The notes under the pieces: generated by a model
Told to the model about the DNA's origin: nothing
Databases searched by the model: none
What the model saw: only the letters and a program-made list of their open reading frames with translations
In this document: piece after piece, positions 17,874 to 27,844 of the stretch
How the letters are laid out: each line of letters opens with the position of its first letter
Position numbering within the stretch: position 1 is the first letter of the stretch
Program-made: the position numbers and the translations under genes
Assembly (NCBI GenBank): GCA_026416815.1
Contig: JAOAEJ010000062.1
Span: 22,758-86,757 of the forward strand
DNA length: 64,000 nt
Direction: 5' to 3'
Source of the DNA: Clostridia bacterium
GTDB lineage: Bacteria; Bacillota; Clostridia; Acetivibrionales; DSM-2933

Positions 17874-18034
17874 TTTTATGGTGTTAATATGTGTGTATTG
17901 CTGTTATCAAATAATATAATAAATCAACAATTTTTTATGCATTTTGCACAAGTCGCTATATACAATAAAGGAAAAATGTTGTAGTATTATGTTGGAATTA
18001 ATAGCATTAGTATACATAAGAGGAGGTATGGTTT

Positions 18035-19570
18035 GTGTTATCTAAAATAAAAAGTTGCGGCTTGGTAGGGATTGATGGGTATATTGTAGAGGTAGAAACA
18101 GATATCAGCAGCGGAATACCGGCATTTGAAATAGTAGGGCTTGGCGATACCGCTGTTAGAGAATCAAAAGAGCGAGTTAGAGCCGCAATAAAAAACACCG
18201 GGCTTGAATTTCCGGTCAGAAGGATAACAATAAATCTTGCTCCAGCCAATCAGAGAAAAGAAGGCTCAGCATTTGACTTATCAATAGCACTTGGTATTTT
18301 AACCGCAACAGAGCAAGTAAACAATCCAGCACTTGATAAATACCTGTTTATAGGTGAATTATCCCTTGATGGTGAGGTAAAGCCTGTAAATGGGATTCTA
18401 CCGATGGCTATCTGTGCTTTGAATGCAGGGATTGAAAATATAGTGCTGCCTATAGCAAATGCTGATGAGGCAGCGGTTGTTAGAGGGCTGAATGTACTAC
18501 CCATTAGAAATATTTCAGAAATTATCAACCATTTAAACGGTGAAAAACCAATCGATAGATATTATATAGATATTGAAGGTATTTTTAGCAGTAACATTAA
18601 TCATGAATTGGACTTTGCAGATGTTAAGGGGCAGGCAAATGTAAAAAGGGCTTTAGAGGTAGCTGCTTCAGGGGCACATAATTGTATAATGGTAGGCTCC
18701 CCGGGCTCGGGAAAAACTATGGTGGCTAAAAGACTTCCAAGCATACTTCCTTCAATGACTTTTGAGGAGGCTTTGGAAGTAACTAAAATACACAGTATTG
18801 CAGGTATACTTCCGCAGAAAACATCGTTAATTACAAACAGACCTTTTCGTTCACCTCATCATACTATAAGTGACATAAGCCTTATCGGGGGAGGTAAATA
18901 CCCAAGACCGGGAGAAATAAGCCTCGCTCACTACGGAGTGCTTTTTCTGGATGAAGTTCCTGAGTTTAGCAAGGACGCCCTTGAGGTGTTACGTCAGCCG
19001 CTGGAAGATGGAGTGGTAACCATATCAAGAGTGAATGCCAGCCTATCTTACCCCGCAAAAGCGATGCTGGTGTTGGCGGCAAATCCTTGTAAATGCGGTA
19101 ATTTTCTTGATAATACCAAACAGTGTACTTGTACCCCAAAACAGGTGCAGCAGTATCTGGGCAAACTAAGCGGTCCTCTTTTGGATAGAATAGATATCCA
19201 TATCGAAGTTGCTTCTGTTAAATATAAAGAGCTGGAGAGCGACAAAGAAGAGGAAAAATCTGCGCTGATACGCGAAAGAGTCAATAAGGCTAGAAAAATA
19301 CAGTTGGATAGATATAAAGGGCTTAAGATATTTTCAAACTCACAGCTACAGCCAGCCATGATAAATAAGTTTTGCAGACTTGATGATAAAGGAAAAGAGC
19401 TTTTAAGGAGCGCATTCGATAGGCTAGGTTTAAGTGCAAGAGCCCACAATAGAATTCTCAAGGTTGCCAGAACAATTGCGGACATGGAAGAAAGTGGAGA
19501 AATTAAGTTAGCTCATCTAGCAGAAGCTATACAGTATAGGAGCCTTGACAGAAGATTTTGGAACGGTTAA
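18035..19570 (+). CDS. comM: YifB/ComM family Mg-chelatase-like AAA+ ATPase
   Basis: AAA+ helicase-type ATPase. ComM promotes branch migration during natural transformation in Gram-negative species, and the role in clostridia is not established. The 511 residues have an N-terminal Lon-like S5 fold (GVDGYIVEVETDISSGIPAFEIVG-type start, NLAPANQRKEGSAFDLSIALG). A Walker A GSPGSGKT lies near residue 220, with Walker B LFLDEVPEF and the zinc-like ANPCKCGNF...CTCTPKQ insert. The C-terminus ends IAHLAEAIQYRSLDR-like. The start is a GTG at 18035, eight bases after AGGAGG. dprA follows 29 bp on, a pairing that fits DNA processing. Confidence 0.92.
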   Translation: MLSKIKSCGLVGIDGYIVEVETDISSGIPAFEIVGLGDTAVRESKERVRAAIKNTGLEFPVRRITINLAPANQRKEGSAFDLSIALGILTATEQVNNPALDKYLFIGELSLDGEVKPVNGILPMAICALNAGIENIVLPIANADEAAVVRGLNVLPIRNISEIINHLNGEKPIDRYYIDIEGIFSSNINHELDFADVKGQANVKRALEVAASGAHNCIMVGSPGSGKTMVAKRLPSILPSMTFEEALEVTKIHSIAGILPQKTSLITNRPFRSPHHTISDISLIGGGKYPRPGEISLAHYGVLFLDEVPEFSKDALEVLRQPLEDGVVTISRVNASLSYPAKAMLVLAANPCKCGNFLDNTKQCTCTPKQVQQYLGKLSGPLLDRIDIHIEVASVKYKELESDKEEEKSALIRERVNKARKIQLDRYKGLKIFSNSQLQPAMINKFCRLDDKGKELLRSAFDRLGLSARAHNRILKVARTIADMEESGEIKLAHLAEAIQYRSLDRRFWNG

Positions 19571-19599
19571 AATAAAACAATTTGAAGCGGGTGTTGAAT

Positions 19600-20703
19600 A
19601 TGGGGCAGCATTTGATACACTGGGTATGGTTAAATTCGGTACCGGGTATTGGAGCAAGAAGGGCTAGTCAATTATTAGAGTACTTTGAGTGTCCTGAGAA
19701 TATATGGAACGCACGGAAGGAAGAACTTAGCAGGCTTCCGTTTTTAACGCGGAAAACTATTGAGAATCTCATGGATAAAAAAATTCGGGATGAATCGGAA
19801 AAGCACCTTGAAAGAATATACAATCATAAAATAAAAGTAATTACTATTAAAGACGACTTATATCCTTGCTATCTAAAAAGTATTTATGATGCACCACCTT
19901 TACTGTTCGTAAAAGGGCAGGTGGAGAAAGATGAAAAAACGATAGCTATAGTCGGTTCCAGAAGAGCTACGTCTTATGGGTTGGACATGGCTGAAAGAAT
20001 AGGTTATGAACTTTCAAAATTAGGAGTTACAGTAGTAAGCGGTATGGCAAGGGGAATAGACTCAAGAGCACATAGTGGCAGCTTGAAGGCTGGAGGAAGG
20101 ACTTTAGCAGTCTTAGGTTGTGGTCTTGATACAGTATATCCACCGGAAAATAAACCACTAATGCAAAGGATTGAGGAATCGGGAGCGGTCATATCGGAGT
20201 ACTTACCGGGTGTAAAACCAGTTGCTCAAAACTTCCCGGCAAGAAATCGTATAATCAGCGGAATTTCACTAGGTGTTGTTATTATAGAAGCTAATGAGAA
20301 AAGTGGTTCCCTTATAACAGCGGATTTTGCGTTGGAGCAGGGACGCGAAGTTTTTGCAGTACCGGGAAATATTACTAGTTCAAACAGTAAAGGCACAAAT
20401 AAATTAATTCGCGAAGGTGCAAAAATTGTTACCGATATAGATGATATATTGGAGGAAATAAAAGTACATAGAAGTTCAAATAATAAAGAGCATAGATTAG
20501 TTGTAAAAAAACCTCAGTTTGATGGATTGGACAGTGATGAGAGAATTATAGCAGAACAGCTTAGCATAGAACCCACACATATAGATTTGCTGGCAGAAAA
20601 AAGCAAGATTAATATTCAGGAAATGAACGCAATATTAATAATGATGGAGCTCAGAGGTATAGTTGAACAATTACCTGGAAAAATTTTTAAGCTAAAGGAA
20701 TAA
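19600..20703 (+). CDS. dprA: DNA-processing protein DprA (Smf)
   Basis: Loads RecA on incoming single-stranded DNA and shields it. The 367 residues have an N-terminal HhH-like region (NSVPGIGARRASQLLEYF). The Rossmann-like SLOG core follows: AIVGSRRATSYGLDMAERI, VVSGMARGIDSRAHSGSL, LGCGLDTVYPPEN, FPARNRIISGIS. A C-terminal winged helix ends it (LLAEKSKINIQEMNAILIMMELRGIVEQLPGKIF). I use the ATG at 19600, with GGGTG seven bases ahead; TTG and GTG codons lie upstream in frame and cannot be fully excluded. It stands in the conserved order dprA-topA-trmFO. Confidence 0.93.
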   Translation: MGQHLIHWVWLNSVPGIGARRASQLLEYFECPENIWNARKEELSRLPFLTRKTIENLMDKKIRDESEKHLERIYNHKIKVITIKDDLYPCYLKSIYDAPPLLFVKGQVEKDEKTIAIVGSRRATSYGLDMAERIGYELSKLGVTVVSGMARGIDSRAHSGSLKAGGRTLAVLGCGLDTVYPPENKPLMQRIEESGAVISEYLPGVKPVAQNFPARNRIISGISLGVVIIEANEKSGSLITADFALEQGREVFAVPGNITSSNSKGTNKLIREGAKIVTDIDDILEEIKVHRSSNNKEHRLVVKKPQFDGLDSDERIIAEQLSIEPTHIDLLAEKSKINIQEMNAILIMMELRGIVEQLPGKIFKLKE

Positions 20704-20756
20704 AAATAGTATGGAAAACGTTTACAGTATGGTAATATATGAATGTCATAAAACAA

Positions 20757-20785
20757 TTGACAGAAATTAATTGAGAGTTTACAGT
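20757..20785 (+). promoter_or_regulatory. Candidate topA promoter
   Basis: TTGACA (20757-20762), a 17-bp spacer and TACAGT (20780-20785), 78 bp upstream of the topA start. An 11-nt direct repeat GTTTACAGTAT occurs at 20720-20730 and again over the -10 at 20777-20787. Confidence 0.45.
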
Positions 20786-20862
20786 ATTATTTGGTTGGGA
20801 AAGTATTTTAAACTTTTCAAACCCCAAATATGGAATTTATATTATTTACTCGGAGGAATCAA

Positions 20863-22959
20863 ATGGCGGACTACTTAGTAATTGTTGAATCTCCTGCAAA
20901 GGCTAAAACTATAGGAAAATTCTTAGGTAAGGGTTACCGTATCGAAGCCTCTATGGGACATGTAAGGGATTTGCCTAAAAGTCAAATAGGTGTTGATGTT
21001 GAAAACGGATTTCAACCTAAGTATATAACAATCCGGGGTAAAGGGGATTTATTAAGTAAACTTAAAAAAGAGGCTAAGAATGCTCAAAAGATATTTCTTG
21101 CTACCGACCCTGATCGTGAGGGGGAAGCAATATCTTGGCATTTGGCTAATCTATTAAATATTGATGAGTCTCAGAGATGCAGAATAACATTCAATGAAAT
21201 TACTAAAAATGCTGTCAAAAATGCTATAAAGTCCCCAAGACAAATAGATATGAATTTGGTAGATGCTCAACAAGCCAGGAGAGTACTTGACAGGATAGTT
21301 GGATATAACATAAGCCCTTTATTATGGAGAAAGGTAAGAAAAGGCTTAAGTGCCGGTAGAGTTCAATCGGTAGCAACAAGACTTATTTGTGATAGGGAAG
21401 AAGAAATTGAAAAATTTGTTTCGGAAGAGTACTGGACTATTGTTGCTAAACTCATGCAGCAAAATAATAAGACTTCATTTGAAACAAAATTCTATGGAAC
21501 TCAAAACGAGCGAATTGAGCTTAATAATGAGGAGCAGGTAAAAAAAATTCTAGATGAAATACAAGGAAGTAAGTTTATTGTACAGAAAGTAAAGCTGGGG
21601 GAAAAAAGGAAATCTCCAGCGGCACCTTTTATAACCAGTACCATGCAGCAAGAAGCTGCCAGAAAGCTTGGTTTTACAACTAAAAAGACAATGATGGTAG
21701 CTCAGCAGTTGTATGAAGGTATCGAAGTAAAGGGGATAGGTGCAGTGGGCTTAGTAACCTATATCCGTACCGATTCCACCAGAATATCAACCGAGGCCCA
21801 GCAGGAAGCAAGAAGTTATATTAAAGAGAAATATGGTGAAAAATATATACCTGAGGAAGTAAGAGTCTATAAGAATAAATCTGCTTCCCAGGATGCTCAT
21901 GAGGCCATTAGACCAACCCATATAACAATGGAACCTGAGTCAATAAGGGAGTCACTGACTAATGAACAGTATAAACTATATAAACTAATATGGGAGCGAT
22001 TCATTGCCAGTCAAATGGCTGCTGCTGTTTATGATACTGTAGGTGCGGATATATCTGTTTCAAAGTATATTTTTAAAGCTAGCGGTTCAAAAGTAAAGTT
22101 CGCAGGTTTTATGGTAGTATATATAGAAGGTAAAGATGAAGACAACGAGGATGAAGAAGGGCATATACCATTATTAACACAGGATGAGGAAGTAGGTTTA
22201 AAGAAGGTTGAGCCTAAGCAGCATTTTACGCAGCCCCCTCCAAGGTATACCGAAGCTACTCTTGTAAAAACCTTGGAAGAAAAGGGAATAGGAAGACCAA
22301 GTACCTATGCGCCTACAATTACTACTATTCTTGCGAGAGGGTACGTAGAAAAGGATAAGAAAATGCTTATCCCTACAGAGTTGGGAAGAATAGTAACAGA
22401 TATAATGAAAAATAATTTTAAAGATATAGTAGATGTGCACTTTACTGCTCAAATGGAAAAGAAACTGGACGATGTGGAAGACGGAGAAAAACGCTGGGTG
22501 GAAGTAATGAAGGATTTTTACGCCCAGTTTGAAGGAACGTTAAAGGAAGCGGAAGAACATATTGGACGAGTTGAAATACCCGATGAAGTAACAGACATTT
22601 TATGTGAAAAATGCGGAAGAAATATGGTCAAGAAAATGGGTAGGTTTGGTAAGTTCCTAGCATGTCCAGGTTTTCCCGAGTGTAGAAATGCGAGGCCAAT
22701 ACTTGAAGAGGCAGGGGTAGCATGTCCGAAATGTAAAGGTAAAGTATTGCTGAAGAAGACAAAAAGGGGCAAAAAATACTTGGGATGTGAAAACAATCCT
22801 AATTGTAGTTTTATGACTTGGGATAAACATACTCAGGAGAACTGCCCTAAGTGTGGCAACTTCCTCCTTAAAAAGTCTTCAGGCAAGAAAGCGCAATTGA
22901 AATGTAGCAATGAAGAATGCGATTTTGTTAAAGAAGATGAAAAAAATGAATCACAGTAA
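20863..22959 (+). CDS. topA: DNA topoisomerase I
   Basis: Type IA topoisomerase that relaxes negative supercoils. The 698 residues start MADYLVIVESPAKAKTIGKFLG (TOPRIM domain, with the DPDREGEAISWHL metal site). The catalytic Tyr300 is in GLVTYIRTDSTRIS. Three C-terminal Cys4 zinc ribbons begin CEKCGRNMVKK, CPKCKGKVLLKK and CPKCGNFLLKK. The ATG at 20863 follows CGGAGG; the open frame starts 11 codons earlier in unrelated sequence. A promoter candidate lies just upstream. trmFO follows 54 bp on. Confidence 0.97.
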   Translation: MADYLVIVESPAKAKTIGKFLGKGYRIEASMGHVRDLPKSQIGVDVENGFQPKYITIRGKGDLLSKLKKEAKNAQKIFLATDPDREGEAISWHLANLLNIDESQRCRITFNEITKNAVKNAIKSPRQIDMNLVDAQQARRVLDRIVGYNISPLLWRKVRKGLSAGRVQSVATRLICDREEEIEKFVSEEYWTIVAKLMQQNNKTSFETKFYGTQNERIELNNEEQVKKILDEIQGSKFIVQKVKLGEKRKSPAAPFITSTMQQEAARKLGFTTKKTMMVAQQLYEGIEVKGIGAVGLVTYIRTDSTRISTEAQQEARSYIKEKYGEKYIPEEVRVYKNKSASQDAHEAIRPTHITMEPESIRESLTNEQYKLYKLIWERFIASQMAAAVYDTVGADISVSKYIFKASGSKVKFAGFMVVYIEGKDEDNEDEEGHIPLLTQDEEVGLKKVEPKQHFTQPPPRYTEATLVKTLEEKGIGRPSTYAPTITTILARGYVEKDKKMLIPTELGRIVTDIMKNNFKDIVDVHFTAQMEKKLDDVEDGEKRWVEVMKDFYAQFEGTLKEAEEHIGRVEIPDEVTDILCEKCGRNMVKKMGRFGKFLACPGFPECRNARPILEEAGVACPKCKGKVLLKKTKRGKKYLGCENNPNCSFMTWDKHTQENCPKCGNFLLKKSSGKKAQLKCSNEECDFVKEDEKNESQ

Positions 22960-23013
22960 ATTTGAATACCATATATTCAAGTTTTACAGCAAAAATATGT
23001 ACAGAGGTAAAAA

Positions 23014-24321
23014 ATGGCTGAATACGTAAATGTAATAGGTGCAGGCTTAGCCGGGTGTGAAGCAGCCTGGCAGCTTGCTAAAAGAGATATAAAAGTAAGA
23101 CTATATGACATGAAACCTAAAAAATTCACTCCTGCACACCACATAGAAAGCTTTGCTGAGTTGGTGTGCAGCAACTCACTTCGTTCCGACCAATTGGAAA
23201 ATGCAGTGGGATTGTTAAAGGAAGAAATGCGCATACTTGATTCAATAATAATGAAGTGTGCTGATGAAACCCGTGTACCGGCGGGTGGAGCTCTTGCAGT
23301 GGACCGTACAAAATTTTCGCAAGCTGTAACAGCGGCAATGGTGAATAATGAAAACATTACTATAATAAATGAAGAAATTACTGAACTGCCTGAAGATACG
23401 ACCACTATTGTAGCAACAGGGCCGTTAACATCCGAAGCATTCTCTAGACATATTGCAGGTCTTACAGGAGAAGAATATTTATATTTCTTTGACGCTGCAG
23501 CACCCATAGTTACCTTTGAGTCTATTGATATGTCCAAGGCTTTTAAAGCTGCACGTTATAACAGAGGGACGGAAGACTATATAAACTGTCCAATGGATAA
23601 GGATGAGTATGAGCAGTTTTGGAATGAATTAGTAAATGCTGAGGTGGCAGAAGTCAAGGAATTTGAAAAAGAGATACTGTTTGAAGGGTGTATGCCGGTT
23701 GAAAGTATGGCAAAGAGGGGCATAGATACACTACGCTACGGACCTTTGAAGCCAGTAGGCTTGGTAAATCCATCTACAGGCAAGGAGGCTTATGCGGTTA
23801 TTCAACTTAGACAGGACAACAGTGAGGGTAGCTTATATAATATTGTGGGATTTCAGACACATTTAAAATGGCCTGAGCAAAAAAGGGTTTTTAAGATGAT
23901 ACCCGGACTGGAAAATGCGGAGTTTGTGAGATATGGTGTAATGCATAGGAATACATTTATTAATTCACCCAAACTGCTTGATTCTACTTATAAATTCAGG
24001 ACTAGACCTAATTTATATTTTGCCGGGCAAATTACCGGGGTAGAGGGGTATATTGAATCTGCGTCATCTGGATTAATTGCAGGTCTTAATGCGGCAATGA
24101 ATATTTTAGAAAAGGATGAAGTAAAGTTCCCTTCTACAACAGCAATTGGGGCTCTAGGCAACTATGTATCGAATGAAACAGTAAAAAATTTTCAGCCCAT
24201 GAATATTAACTTTGGACTGATTGAACCTTTAAATAAAAGGGTGAAAGATAAAAGAATGAAGAATTTAGAAATTGCCAAGAGAGCTTTGGACGTGATAAAA
24301 TCCATATCAGAGAATATATAA
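23014..24321 (+). CDS. trmFO: tRNA m5U54 methyltransferase TrmFO
   Basis: Folate- and FAD-dependent enzyme that makes ribothymidine at position 54 of tRNA. The 435 residues open with the FAD-binding [18 protein letters not shown]. They carry the family stretch [27 protein letters not shown] and the GGALAVDR segment. They also contain [12 protein letters not shown], where TrmFO enzymes have a key Cys. The C-terminus reads [26 protein letters not shown]. The ATG at 23014 follows GAGGT. In B. subtilis xerC, hslV, hslU and codY lie between trmFO and flgB; here flgB follows directly after a 362-bp gap. Confidence 0.97.
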   Translation: MAEYVNVIGAGLAGCEAAWQLAKRDIKVRLYDMKPKKFTPAHHIESFAELVCSNSLRSDQLENAVGLLKEEMRILDSIIMKCADETRVPAGGALAVDRTKFSQAVTAAMVNNENITIINEEITELPEDTTTIVATGPLTSEAFSRHIAGLTGEEYLYFFDAAAPIVTFESIDMSKAFKAARYNRGTEDYINCPMDKDEYEQFWNELVNAEVAEVKEFEKEILFEGCMPVESMAKRGIDTLRYGPLKPVGLVNPSTGKEAYAVIQLRQDNSEGSLYNIVGFQTHLKWPEQKRVFKMIPGLENAEFVRYGVMHRNTFINSPKLLDSTYKFRTRPNLYFAGQITGVEGYIESASSGLIAGLNAAMNILEKDEVKFPSTTAIGALGNYVSNETVKNFQPMNINFGLIEPLNKRVKDKRMKNLEIAKRALDVIKSISENI

Positions 24322-24442
24322 GCGATTATCGGTCTTTATACCTATATACAAAGTCAAAATTTGTTTATAAAATGTATATTAAGAAAAAAATCAGTATTAA
24401 GCTGTTTGTTAACTGCATTACAAACTCAATACAGTAAGCATT

Positions 24443-24474
24443 AATAACAGCAATATGTACTGGTTATTTTTTTT
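24443..24474 (+). terminator. Terminator after trmFO
   Basis: AATAACAG pairs with CTGGTTATT (one bulged G), followed by eight T. It separates trmFO from the flagellar operon. Confidence 0.7.
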
Positions 24475-24499
24475 CTTTGAAAACCTTCAAACTACATAG

Positions 24500-24528
24500 T
24501 TGTTTTTTTAGACAAATTATGTTAAAAT
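24500..24528 (+). promoter_or_regulatory. Candidate fla/che operon promoter
   Basis: TTGTTT (24500-24505), 17 bp, TAAAAT (24523-24528) preceded by TGT, an extended -10. The -35 is poor. It lies 156 bp upstream of flgB. Pattern match only. Confidence 0.35.
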
Positions 24529-24683
24529 CTATGTGTAATTATGGGGTTTTATGAGCTTACCGCAATTTACATGTTGATTTTAATAAAAAAATGCAGGAAA
24601 CTATATAATAATGACTAAAATTTTTGGTGGTAGTTTGCTAAATTGCGGTGAAGTATTCTAAATGATGTTAAGGGGGATACCCA

Positions 24684-25097
24684 ATGCTTGGAGGAATTTT
24701 AAATCGTACGAGAGGAATGGAAAAAGCTCTGGACGCAGCATGGCTGCGTAACGAAGCAATATCTCAAAATATTTCCAATGTGGATACACCAGGGTATAAA
24801 AGAAAAACTGTAGCTTTTGAAGAGTACCTTAGCGATGCAATGGGTGAAAGTACTATTAAGGGAATTAGAACAGATAAGCGTCATATACCTATAGGTGGCA
24901 ATTCAATAGATAAGATCAGTATAAATATTACTGAGGACAACGGATCTTCAAGCATGCGAATTGATGGAAATAATGTTGATATTGACAGCGAAATGGCTTC
25001 ACTAGCAAAAAACAATATTAAATATAATGCGCTCATTCAAAATATAAATGGATCGTTTAAAAAACTACGCTCGGTAATAAGCGAAGGGAGAAGATGA
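24684..25097 (+). CDS. flgB: Flagellar basal body rod protein FlgB
   Basis: Proximal rod subunit exported by the flagellar type III system. The 137 residues have the rod signature NEAISQNISNVDTPGYKRKTVAFEEYL near residues 26-50 and a helical C-terminus (MASLAKNNIKYNALIQNINGSFKKLRSVI) that forms the coiled coil with other rod proteins. The ATG at 24684 follows AAGGGGGAT. It is the first gene of a co-directional operon of about 34 kb. A 156-bp leader after the candidate promoter carries an inverted repeat. Confidence 0.95.
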   Translation: MLGGILNRTRGMEKALDAAWLRNEAISQNISNVDTPGYKRKTVAFEEYLSDAMGESTIKGIRTDKRHIPIGGNSIDKISINITEDNGSSSMRIDGNNVDIDSEMASLAKNNIKYNALIQNINGSFKKLRSVISEGRR

Positions 25098-25100
25098 TAA

Positions 25101-25544
25101 ATGGGGTTTTTCAATTCTCTTGATATAGGTGCTTCCGGCCTAACAGCACAAAGATTAAGAATGGATACAATATCTCAGAATATTGCAAATATAAATACAA
25201 CAAGGACTGAAAATGGTACTCCTTACAGGAGGAAAGTAGCTGTCTTTGAGGAAAAGTCTGTAGACAGGCCATTTTCCGAGTACCTTTCCGAGGCTAGCAA
25301 AGAGAAGTTTGTTGGAAAAGGTGTGCGTGTAACTAAAATTGTAGAGGATGAGGCGCCTTTTAAAAAGGTTTATGATCCAGGACATCCTGATGCGGATAAC
25401 GAAGGATATGTTTCAATGCCAAATATAGACATAGTTGCTGAGATGGTTAATATGATATCTGCAACAAGAGCATATGAGGCCAATGTTACCGCTATAAATT
25501 CTTCCAAGGGTATGGCTATGAAAGCGCTGGAAATAGGAAGATAG
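25101..25544 (+). CDS. flgC: Flagellar basal body rod protein FlgC
   Basis: Rod subunit of 147 residues, next to FlgB in the axial structure. It has the N-terminal MDTISQNIANINTTRTENGTPYRRK motif and the C-terminal coiled-coil segment PNIDIVAEMVNMISATRAYEANVTAINSSKGM typical of FlgC. It starts three bases after the flgB stop with GAGAAG as its ribosome site, so translation is probably coupled. Confidence 0.95.
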   Translation: MGFFNSLDIGASGLTAQRLRMDTISQNIANINTTRTENGTPYRRKVAVFEEKSVDRPFSEYLSEASKEKFVGKGVRVTKIVEDEAPFKKVYDPGHPDADNEGYVSMPNIDIVAEMVNMISATRAYEANVTAINSSKGMAMKALEIGR

Positions 25545-25632
25545 TTATCTTAAATTGTATATTGGATTTTACTTGGAAGTAGTACTTATAATTAATGGTT
25601 ATTAAACAAATCTAATGTTTTCGGAGGATTGC

Positions 25633-25941
25633 ATGGCTATTAATGGACTAAATGCATTGAGCAACATATCATCTCCAAGTTTATTTGAGTCAAAAACTAT
25701 TCAAAATAATGAAAATAAAGTTGAAAATTTCGGAGAGTATTTAAAATCTGCTTTAGATAAGGTAAATGATCTCCAGATGGAATCGGAAGCACTAAAAAAT
25801 GATTTTGCTGCCGGTAAAACCGACAACATTCATCAAGTCATGATAGCTGGTGAAAAAGCTGATCTTGCGCTTCAATTTACTATGCAAATCAGAAATAAAA
25901 TTCTAGATGCGTACAATGAGATAATGAGAATGCAGATTTAG
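25633..25941 (+). CDS. fliE: Flagellar hook-basal body protein FliE
   Basis: Adaptor between the MS ring and the rod. The 102-residue helical protein has the family C-terminus DNIHQVMIAGEKADLALQFTMQIRNKILDAYNEIMRMQI. The ATG at 25633 lies six bases after CGGAGG; an upstream start six codons earlier would overlap that site. Confidence 0.95.
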   Translation: MAINGLNALSNISSPSLFESKTIQNNENKVENFGEYLKSALDKVNDLQMESEALKNDFAAGKTDNIHQVMIAGEKADLALQFTMQIRNKILDAYNEIMRMQI

Positions 25942-26060
25942 TTTACTATGCTTTGTTTTTCATACAAAAGATAAATCAGAAACTTGTGTACTTAAGTATT
26001 TTTGCATATTGCAATATTTTGACAATTTTCTGAAAATAAGTTAGGATGAGGTGATTTACC

Positions 26061-27647
26061 ATGCCTGAGGCACTTTCAAGATTCCAGCAGCAGATTTCAG
26101 ACTTCTGGAGTAATCTTGATAAGTCACAAAAAACCAGAATATACATAACAACCAGTATACTGGTTGTTGCTATTGCTATAGGTCTATTTATGGTTGCAAG
26201 GCCCAGCTATACCACATTGATTAGTAATGCAGATAGCAAAGATATGGCTGAAATGCAAAAAATATTGGATGAGAAAAAAGTTGCATATAAGCTTACCGAT
26301 GACAAAAAAGGTATTATGGTAAATGAAAAGGACAGCGATAAAGCTCATATGGAGCTTGTAAATGCCGGCTATCCTAAGAATGGAATGACTTTTGCAGACG
26401 CTTTAAAAAGCATAAAAATAAACAGCACGGAAAGTGATAAAAAGCATATTTGGGGCGAACTGACAAAATCCGATATTGTCAGAATGCTAAAAATGGTTGA
26501 TTTCGTTGAAGACGCAAATATAAATATTACAATGCCTGAAAAGACTATGTTTCTAGATGAAAACGGTGAGCAGCCAAGGCCAACAGCTGCTGTATATATC
26601 ACTCCTAGAGGAGAACTGACAGCTAAGCAGGTTGAAGGCATTGTTATGATGGTAGCAAGAAGTGTAGAAGGTCTTGAGCCAAAAGATGTTACTGTTATCG
26701 ATAACAATGGTAGGATTCTAAGTAATGAATCCGGTGATGAGACAATCGAAAAGACAAGTAGCCAGTATGAAATGAAGAAAAAGGTTAAAGATGATCTCGA
26801 AAAAAGTGTACGAGACATGTTGAACGGGCAATTCGATAGTTTTGATTCAGTTAGAGTGAAAGTAAATCCGATATTGGATTTTGATAAACTTAAATCACAG
26901 TCTAAAGAGTATAACAATCCTGAGGGGATGGATGGTCCTGCCGTAATAAGCAGCGAGACATCAAAAGAGAAATTGGTAAATGGTGATAAAGGTAGTGTAC
27001 CAGGAACCGATACAAACCCTGGTGATGCCGATGCTCCGTCTTATCCTATGGGTGGTAATACAAACAATTCTACCTATGACAAACAGCATGATGTAAAAAA
27101 TTATGGTTACAATGAAACATCAAAAGAGCAAGAAAAAGCCGTAGGGGAAGTGATTCCGGAAAAATCTACAGCTGCAGTAACTATCTTATATGGTGCAAGG
27201 GTTAAGGATGACTCGAAACTTTCACCTGAGTTTCTTCAGCAGGTAAGGGAAATTGCAAGTAATGCTACCGGGATACCGGCAAAAAATATTTCAATTAGTA
27301 AGCTAAAAACTGCTATGCCTGAAGAAGTTCAGACACCTATGAGTGATACTATAAAAGAAATGGTAAACACCTACGGGTTGCCGCTCTTATTATTAGTTTT
27401 AGCTGTAATACTCATGATAGCAGTAATTCCGAGGAAAAAGGCGCAGTCAACACAACCTGATGTTATTGTAGCTCAAACAGCATCCGGACCTAGGTTTATT
27501 GTACCTGATGCACCAGCTGAGCCTCTTCCTGAAATTGATGTGGAAGAAAAATCCGAGGTTAAAAAGCAAATTGATAAGTTTGTTAAACAACGTCCCGAAG
27601 CTGTCGCTCAGCTATTGAGAAACTGGCTGACAGATGAATGGGATTAA
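26061..27647 (+). CDS. fliF: Flagellar MS-ring protein FliF
   Basis: Forms the MS ring in the cytoplasmic membrane. The 528 residues have an N-terminal membrane helix (about 28-44) and a YscJ-type ring-building domain (YTTLISNADSKDMAEMQKILDEKKVAYKL). The ring motif region DVTVIDNNGRIL follows, then a Gly/Asp-rich linker near 290-345. A second membrane helix is at about 443-462. The cytoplasmic tail ends QRPEAVAQLLRNWLTDEWD and binds FliG. The ATG at 26061 is full length for the family. Confidence 0.96.
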   Translation: MPEALSRFQQQISDFWSNLDKSQKTRIYITTSILVVAIAIGLFMVARPSYTTLISNADSKDMAEMQKILDEKKVAYKLTDDKKGIMVNEKDSDKAHMELVNAGYPKNGMTFADALKSIKINSTESDKKHIWGELTKSDIVRMLKMVDFVEDANINITMPEKTMFLDENGEQPRPTAAVYITPRGELTAKQVEGIVMMVARSVEGLEPKDVTVIDNNGRILSNESGDETIEKTSSQYEMKKKVKDDLEKSVRDMLNGQFDSFDSVRVKVNPILDFDKLKSQSKEYNNPEGMDGPAVISSETSKEKLVNGDKGSVPGTDTNPGDADAPSYPMGGNTNNSTYDKQHDVKNYGYNETSKEQEKAVGEVIPEKSTAAVTILYGARVKDDSKLSPEFLQQVREIASNATGIPAKNISISKLKTAMPEEVQTPMSDTIKEMVNTYGLPLLLLVLAVILMIAVIPRKKAQSTQPDVIVAQTASGPRFIVPDAPAEPLPEIDVEEKSEVKKQIDKFVKQRPEAVAQLLRNWLTDEWD

Positions 27648-27753
27648 GTAGATCTAATGGTATAGTATCTTGTAAAATAGTTTATTTCTAGCAGCAAGGC
27701 ACAACTAAGCAGGTACAATTTAGCATTTGAATGACTAGAAGGTGTAATGTTTA

Positions 27754-27785
27754 AAAGCACTAGATAATTAGCTAATAGGTGCTTT
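27754..27785 (+). repeat. Small hairpin between fliF and fliG
   Basis: AAAGCAC (27754-27760) and GTGCTTT (27779-27785) enclose an 18-nt AT-rich loop in the 197-bp fliF-fliG gap. There is no U-tract, so it is not a convincing terminator. Confidence 0.45.
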
Positions 27786-27844
27786 ACTGAAAACCATCTA
27801 TTATAGAAAAGAACTCTAAACGTTATATTAGGAGTTGATATAGG

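Larger units (their letters stand above)
24322..24683. other. Intergenic region before the flagellar operon
   Basis: 362 bp without a gene. It contains the trmFO terminator (24443-24474), a candidate promoter (24500-24528), and an 11-bp inverted repeat ACCGCAATTTA (24559-24569) / TAAATTGCGGT (24639-24649) whose right arm ends 35 bp before flgB. I see no c-di-GMP riboswitch here. Confidence 0.7.

Noticed and set aside
24322..24683. c-di-GMP riboswitch before flgB, as in some clostridia
   Set aside because: No GEMM-like core or tetraloop receptor arrangement could be found.
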